Assembly: GCF_022899935.1 (NCBI RefSeq) | Contig: NZ_JALJCJ010000007.1 | Span: 261,064 to 325,063 of the forward strand | Reading direction: 5' to 3' | Length of the DNA stretch: 64,000 nucleotides | DNA from: Shinella curvata | Lineage (GTDB): Bacteria > Pseudomonadota > Alphaproteobacteria > Rhizobiales > Rhizobiaceae | Shown here: one piece after another, positions 61,009 through 64,000 of the stretch | Position numbering within the stretch: the first letter of the stretch is position 1 | Layout of the letters: each line of letters opens with the position of its first letter | The notes under the pieces: model-generated | What the model was told of the DNA's origin: nothing | Seen by the model: only the letters and a program-made list of their open reading frames with translations | Databases searched by the model: none | Position numbers and translations under genes: made by a program

Positions 61009-61024
61009 TGTTTCACGTGAATCA
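61009..61024. other. parS-like site 5 (TGTTTCACGTGAATCA)
   Basis: 15 of 16 bases match parS; identical to site 1 and inverse of site 2. Its last bases are the mnmE stop codon. It lies 42 nt from site 4. Confidence 0.82.
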
Positions 61025-62344
61025 CTTGCCTATGCAAAATTCCGAGAAGATCACGTCGAGCAGATTCTCGACATCAACCCTGCCAGTCACCCTGCCCAGC
61101 GCATGACCAGCCAGGCGAAGGTACTCTGCCTGAATATCCAGCCCCAAGGGCCCGGCGTCCAGCGCGGAACCAATGTGACCAAGAGCATCGCGCAGATTGC
61201 TAAAATGCCGATCTCGCGTCGGGAGAGAGAGGGCTTGCCCCGATTCGAGATCCGGCAGGAAACCACCCACCGCATCGAGCAATGCCGTCATGCCCTCTCC
61301 GGATGTGACGGAGATCATAACATCCACGCCGTCGGGTGTCCAAGCGTCCGCACGCTCGTCCGATTTCGTCAGCACGCGGAGACGCGGGCCGGTATAGTCA
61401 GCCGAAAGACCAGCCCAATCAATATCCGGATCGCTCGACAGAAGGAGAACAAGATGGGCTTCGGCAATCGAACGCTGCGTCCGCCGAATGCCTTCTCGTT
61501 CGACAATGTCATCGGTATCGCGAAGGCCAGCCGTGTCATGAAGTCGGACAGCGTAGCCCAAGAGATCGAGATCGACATGCAGAACGTCCCGCGTTGTTCC
61601 GGGAACATCCGTCACAATGGCGATGTCCCGCTGCGCCAAGTAGTTGAGCAGACTGGATTTCCCGGCATTGGGGGGCCCCGCTATCACGACATTGAAACCG
61701 TCGCGCACGATTTCGCCAACGTGAGCACCCGCTAGATGGTTAACAATGTCCTGCTTCAGTCCCTGCATGTCCTGCCAGATTGTCGAAGCGACCGAACCAG
61801 GCACGTCGTCCTCATCCGCAAAATCCAGTTCCGCCTCAATCATGGCGCGTGCATGCGTCAAACGTTTCGCCCACGAATCGTAAAGCGCCGAAAGATGGCC
61901 CGCTGCATGTTCCGCCGCCAGACGCCGCTGCATCTCCGTTTCGGCGGCAATCAGGTCCGCCAACCCCTCCACCGCTACAAGGTCCATTCGGCCATTCTGA
62001 AAGGCCCTTCGAGAGAATTCGCCAGCCTCAGCGGCGCGAAGGCCCTCCAATGCGCCCAGCATTGACAGAACCGCCTTCACCGTGGCCCGCCCGCCATGAA
62101 TTTGAAGCTCGGCTGTATCTTCACCGGTGAAGGACCCTGGCCCGGGAAAAAACAGGACGAGACCCTCGTCCAGAACAAGGCCACCGCCATCACGAACCGG
62201 CAAAAGAGACGCTCGCCGGGGAGCAGGTACGCGGCCGCATATCGTTTCCAACGTCTGCCGGCACCGCGGACCGCTCAACCGGACAATAGCGACGCCGGAG
62301 GGCAAGCTCCCACTCGACAGAGCAAAAATCGTATCCTGACTCAC
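61022..62344 (-). CDS. mnmE: tRNA modification GTPase MnmE
   Basis: The 440-residue protein has an N-terminal tetrahydrofolate-binding domain (DTIFALSSGSLPSGVAIVRLSG), a helical middle and an inserted G domain with GPPNAGKSSLLN (G1), DVPGTTRD (G2), DTAG (G3), TKSD (G4). The C-terminal CIGK motif is FCIGK. It partners MnmG in U34 modification. Confidence 0.97.
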   Translation of the reverse strand: MSQDTIFALSSGSLPSGVAIVRLSGPRCRQTLETICGRVPAPRRASLLPVRDGGGLVLDEGLVLFFPGPGSFTGEDTAELQIHGGRATVKAVLSMLGALEGLRAAEAGEFSRRAFQNGRMDLVAVEGLADLIAAETEMQRRLAAEHAAGHLSALYDSWAKRLTHARAMIEAELDFADEDDVPGSVASTIWQDMQGLKQDIVNHLAGAHVGEIVRDGFNVVIAGPPNAGKSSLLNYLAQRDIAIVTDVPGTTRDVLHVDLDLLGYAVRLHDTAGLRDTDDIVEREGIRRTQRSIAEAHLVLLLSSDPDIDWAGLSADYTGPRLRVLTKSDERADAWTPDGVDVMISVTSGEGMTALLDAVGGFLPDLESGQALSLPTRDRHFSNLRDALGHIGSALDAGPLGLDIQAEYLRLAGHALGRVTGRVDVENLLDVIFSEFCIGK

Positions 62345-62419
62345 GGCAATATCCGGTCTAACGTTACGATATCGAATCGATCTGGTCGTTTCGGAGAAGA
62401 ATCAATTCCTGGTTCCCAA

Positions 62420-62452
62420 ACGAAAATGGCCCCACCTCGCGGCGGGACCATG
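62420..62452 (-). terminator. Terminator of rho
   Basis: On the minus strand ATGGTCCCGCC pairs with GGTGGGGCCAT around GCGA (62451-62426), followed by TTTTCG and more T. It lies about 25 nt past the rho stop codon. Confidence 0.75.
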
Positions 62453-62476
62453 AAATCCAGATGCATGCGCAATCGA

Positions 62477-63742
62477 TCAGGTGTTCATCGAATCGAAGAA
62501 GTCGCCATTCGTCTTGGTCTGCTTCAGCTTGTCGATAAGGAATTCGATCGCATCGGTCGTGCCCATCGGCGCAAGGATACGGCGCAGAACGAAGATCTTC
62601 TGAAGATCCTGGCGCGGCACGAGGAGGTCTTCCTTGCGCGTACCGGACTTGAGGATATCCATGGCCGGGAAGATGCGCTTGTCGGCGACCTTGCGATCGA
62701 GCACGATTTCCGAGTTACCGGTACCCTTGAATTCTTCGAAGATGACTTCGTCCATACGGCTGCCGGTGTCGATGAGCGCCGTCGCGATGATCGTCAGCGA
62801 ACCGCCTTCCTCGATATTGCGCGCCGCACCGAAGAAACGCTTCGGACGCTGCAACGCGTTGGCATCGACACCACCGGTCAGGACCTTGCCCGAAGACGGA
62901 ACGACGGTGTTGTAGGCGCGGCCGAGACGGGTGATCGAATCGAGCAGGATAACGACGTCACGACCGTGCTCCACCAGGCGCTTGGCCTTTTCGATGACCA
63001 TTTCGGCAACCTGAACATGGCGCGTCGCCGGTTCGTCGAAGGTCGAGGAAACAACCTCACCCTTCACCGAGCGCTGCATGTCCGTCACTTCCTCCGGCCG
63101 TTCGTCGATGAGGAGGACGATCAGATAACATTCCGGGTGGTTCGCTGTGATCGAATGGGCGATGTTCTGCAGGAGAACCGTCTTACCCGTGCGGGGCGGA
63201 GCGACGATAAGACCGCGCTGGCCCTTGCCAAGCGGCGCCACCAGATCGATGACGCGGGGAGAAAGATCCTTCGAGGTCGGGATATCCAGCTCCATCTTGA
63301 AGCGCTCGTTCGGATAGAGCGGCGTCAGGTTGTCGAAATGGACCTTGTGGCGGATCTTTTCCGGGTCGTCGAAATTGATCGTGTTGACCTTGAGAAGGGC
63401 GAAATAGCGTTCGCCTTCCTTGGGGCCGCGGATCGGACCTTCGACGGTATCACCGGTCTTCAACGAGAAGCGGCGGATCTGCGAGGGCGAGATGTAGATG
63501 TCGTCAGGACCCGGCAGATAGTTCGCATTGGCCGAACGCAGGAAGCCGAAACCATCCTGCAGCACCTCTACGACACCCTCGCCGATGATTTCGACATCCT
63601 GCGAGGCGAGCATCTTGAGGATGGCAAACATCAATTCCTGTTTGCGCATCGTGCTCGCGTTTTCGACCTCGAGTGATTCGGCGAAAGCCAGGAGATCGGT
63701 CGGAGTCTTGTTCTTGAGGTCTTGTAGCTTCATTTCGGCCAT
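62477..63742 (-). CDS. rho: Transcription termination factor Rho
   Basis: The 421-residue hexameric RNA helicase has the N-terminal [19 protein letters not shown], an RNA-binding cold-shock-like domain ([22 protein letters not shown]), Walker A in [12 protein letters not shown] and the Q/R-loop region up to KTNGDFF. Its 135-nt spacing from mnmE and its own promoter and terminator make it a separate unit. It is flanked by hemJ as in other rhizobia. Confidence 0.98.
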   Translation of the reverse strand: MAEMKLQDLKNKTPTDLLAFAESLEVENASTMRKQELMFAILKMLASQDVEIIGEGVVEVLQDGFGFLRSANANYLPGPDDIYISPSQIRRFSLKTGDTVEGPIRGPKEGERYFALLKVNTINFDDPEKIRHKVHFDNLTPLYPNERFKMELDIPTSKDLSPRVIDLVAPLGKGQRGLIVAPPRTGKTVLLQNIAHSITANHPECYLIVLLIDERPEEVTDMQRSVKGEVVSSTFDEPATRHVQVAEMVIEKAKRLVEHGRDVVILLDSITRLGRAYNTVVPSSGKVLTGGVDANALQRPKRFFGAARNIEEGGSLTIIATALIDTGSRMDEVIFEEFKGTGNSEIVLDRKVADKRIFPAMDILKSGTRKEDLLVPRQDLQKIFVLRRILAPMGTTDAIEFLIDKLKQTKTNGDFFDSMNT

Positions 63743-63862
63743 GAATGGTCCATGCTGCGGGTCATCGGGGTGGGAAAAGGCGTGCGGGTCAAGGACGAAC
63801 TGCGAGGGATTCGGTGCAGTTCACTGAACAAATACACATGCCATGAAAGATGAGATGCGCGG

Positions 63863-63891
63863 AAAATAGCGGTTCCGGTGCGCCCTCGCAA
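63863..63891 (-). promoter_or_regulatory. Predicted promoter of rho
   Basis: On the minus strand TTGCGA (63891-63886), 17-nt spacer, TATTTT (63868-63863). It gives a leader of about 115 nt, in which Rho autoregulation could act. Confidence 0.55.
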
Positions 63892-63927
63892 GGGGCCTCG
63901 TGCATTTCGTCCGTTTTGTCGCGCTGG

Positions 63928-64000
63928 TCAGAAGGGTTTGACCACCGCCATGACGACAATGAGCACCATCAGCAGCGCCGGCGCTTCGTTCCAGATACGC
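63928..64000 (-). CDS. hemJ: Protoporphyrinogen oxidase HemJ, C-terminal end only
   Basis: The reverse strand reads RIWNEAPALLMVLIVVMAVVKPF and TGA (63930-63928), the conserved last membrane segment and tail of HemJ (formerly a CopD-like protein). Only 23 codons are in the window. HemJ oxidises protoporphyrinogen IX in haem synthesis and normally sits beside rho and hemE near the alphaproteobacterial origin. Confidence 0.85.
   Translation of the reverse strand, partial: RIWNEAPALLMVLIVVMAVVKPF

Overview
The window is a stretch of core chromosome from an alphaproteobacterium of the family Rhizobiaceae (Rhizobium/Agrobacterium/Ensifer/Shinella-like; I cannot settle the genus). The evidence is the high-GC coding style and several rhizobial gene orders: rplU-rpmA-GNAT-GNAT, then obg-proB-proA-nadD-rsfS-rlmH-envC-like-ctpA-YibQ-like-rppH, a 1593-residue NAD-glutamate dehydrogenase, and rho-mnmE-mnmG-rsmG-parA-parB beside holA-lptE-leuS.

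Layout. 1-4.3 kb is the accessory part: the 3' end of a secreted RTX/cadherin protein, a decayed tyrosine-integrase gene, a fragment of an Ig-like surface domain and a tRNA-Ser(CGA). This looks like the worn tRNA-proximal end of an old integrated element. 4.4-17.5 kb is a long plus-strand housekeeping run: ribosomal proteins L21/L27, two coupled acetyltransferases, then Obg, proline biosynthesis, NAD synthesis, ribosome silencing and 23S methylation, cell-envelope maintenance (EnvC-like, CtpA, YibQ-like) and RNA pyrophosphohydrolase. One EEP-family hydrolase reads against it. 17.6-20.5 kb is a second RTX gene on the minus strand. 20.9-21.8 kb is an iron-storage unit (bfd-bfr) with an Irr-type operator. 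22-33.4 kb holds leucine biosynthesis (leuD, leuB), asd, a Rid-family protein, a PAP2 phosphatase, an unusual MHS transporter with a large inserted loop, a lytic transglycosylase, carbonic anhydrase and pyridoxal kinase. 33.7-45.9 kb holds the large glutamate dehydrogenase, an UMF1-type permease and a minus-strand group htpX-rsmB-heparinase-like-purH. 46-51.5 kb has two acyl-CoA synthetases (acs, prpE) flanking a TrcR/DUF1013 regulator, with two rhizobial-type palindromic repeats. 51.7-64 kb is the replication and segregation neighbourhood: yggS, leuS-lptE-holA, parB-parA-rsmG-mnmG-mnmE, rho and the end of hemJ.

Five parS-like 16-mers lie between 45.9 and 61.0 kb. Together with parAB and rho-hemJ at the right edge, they suggest that the chromosomal origin is close, probably just beyond the right end.

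I did not find a clear new multi-gene defence or mobile system. The most unusual items are the CTG start of rsfS, the five-site parS cluster with three identical variants, the roughly 190-residue insert in the MHS transporter, the structured leader before the second RTX gene, and the decayed tRNA-Ser-linked element with a possible worn att repeat.
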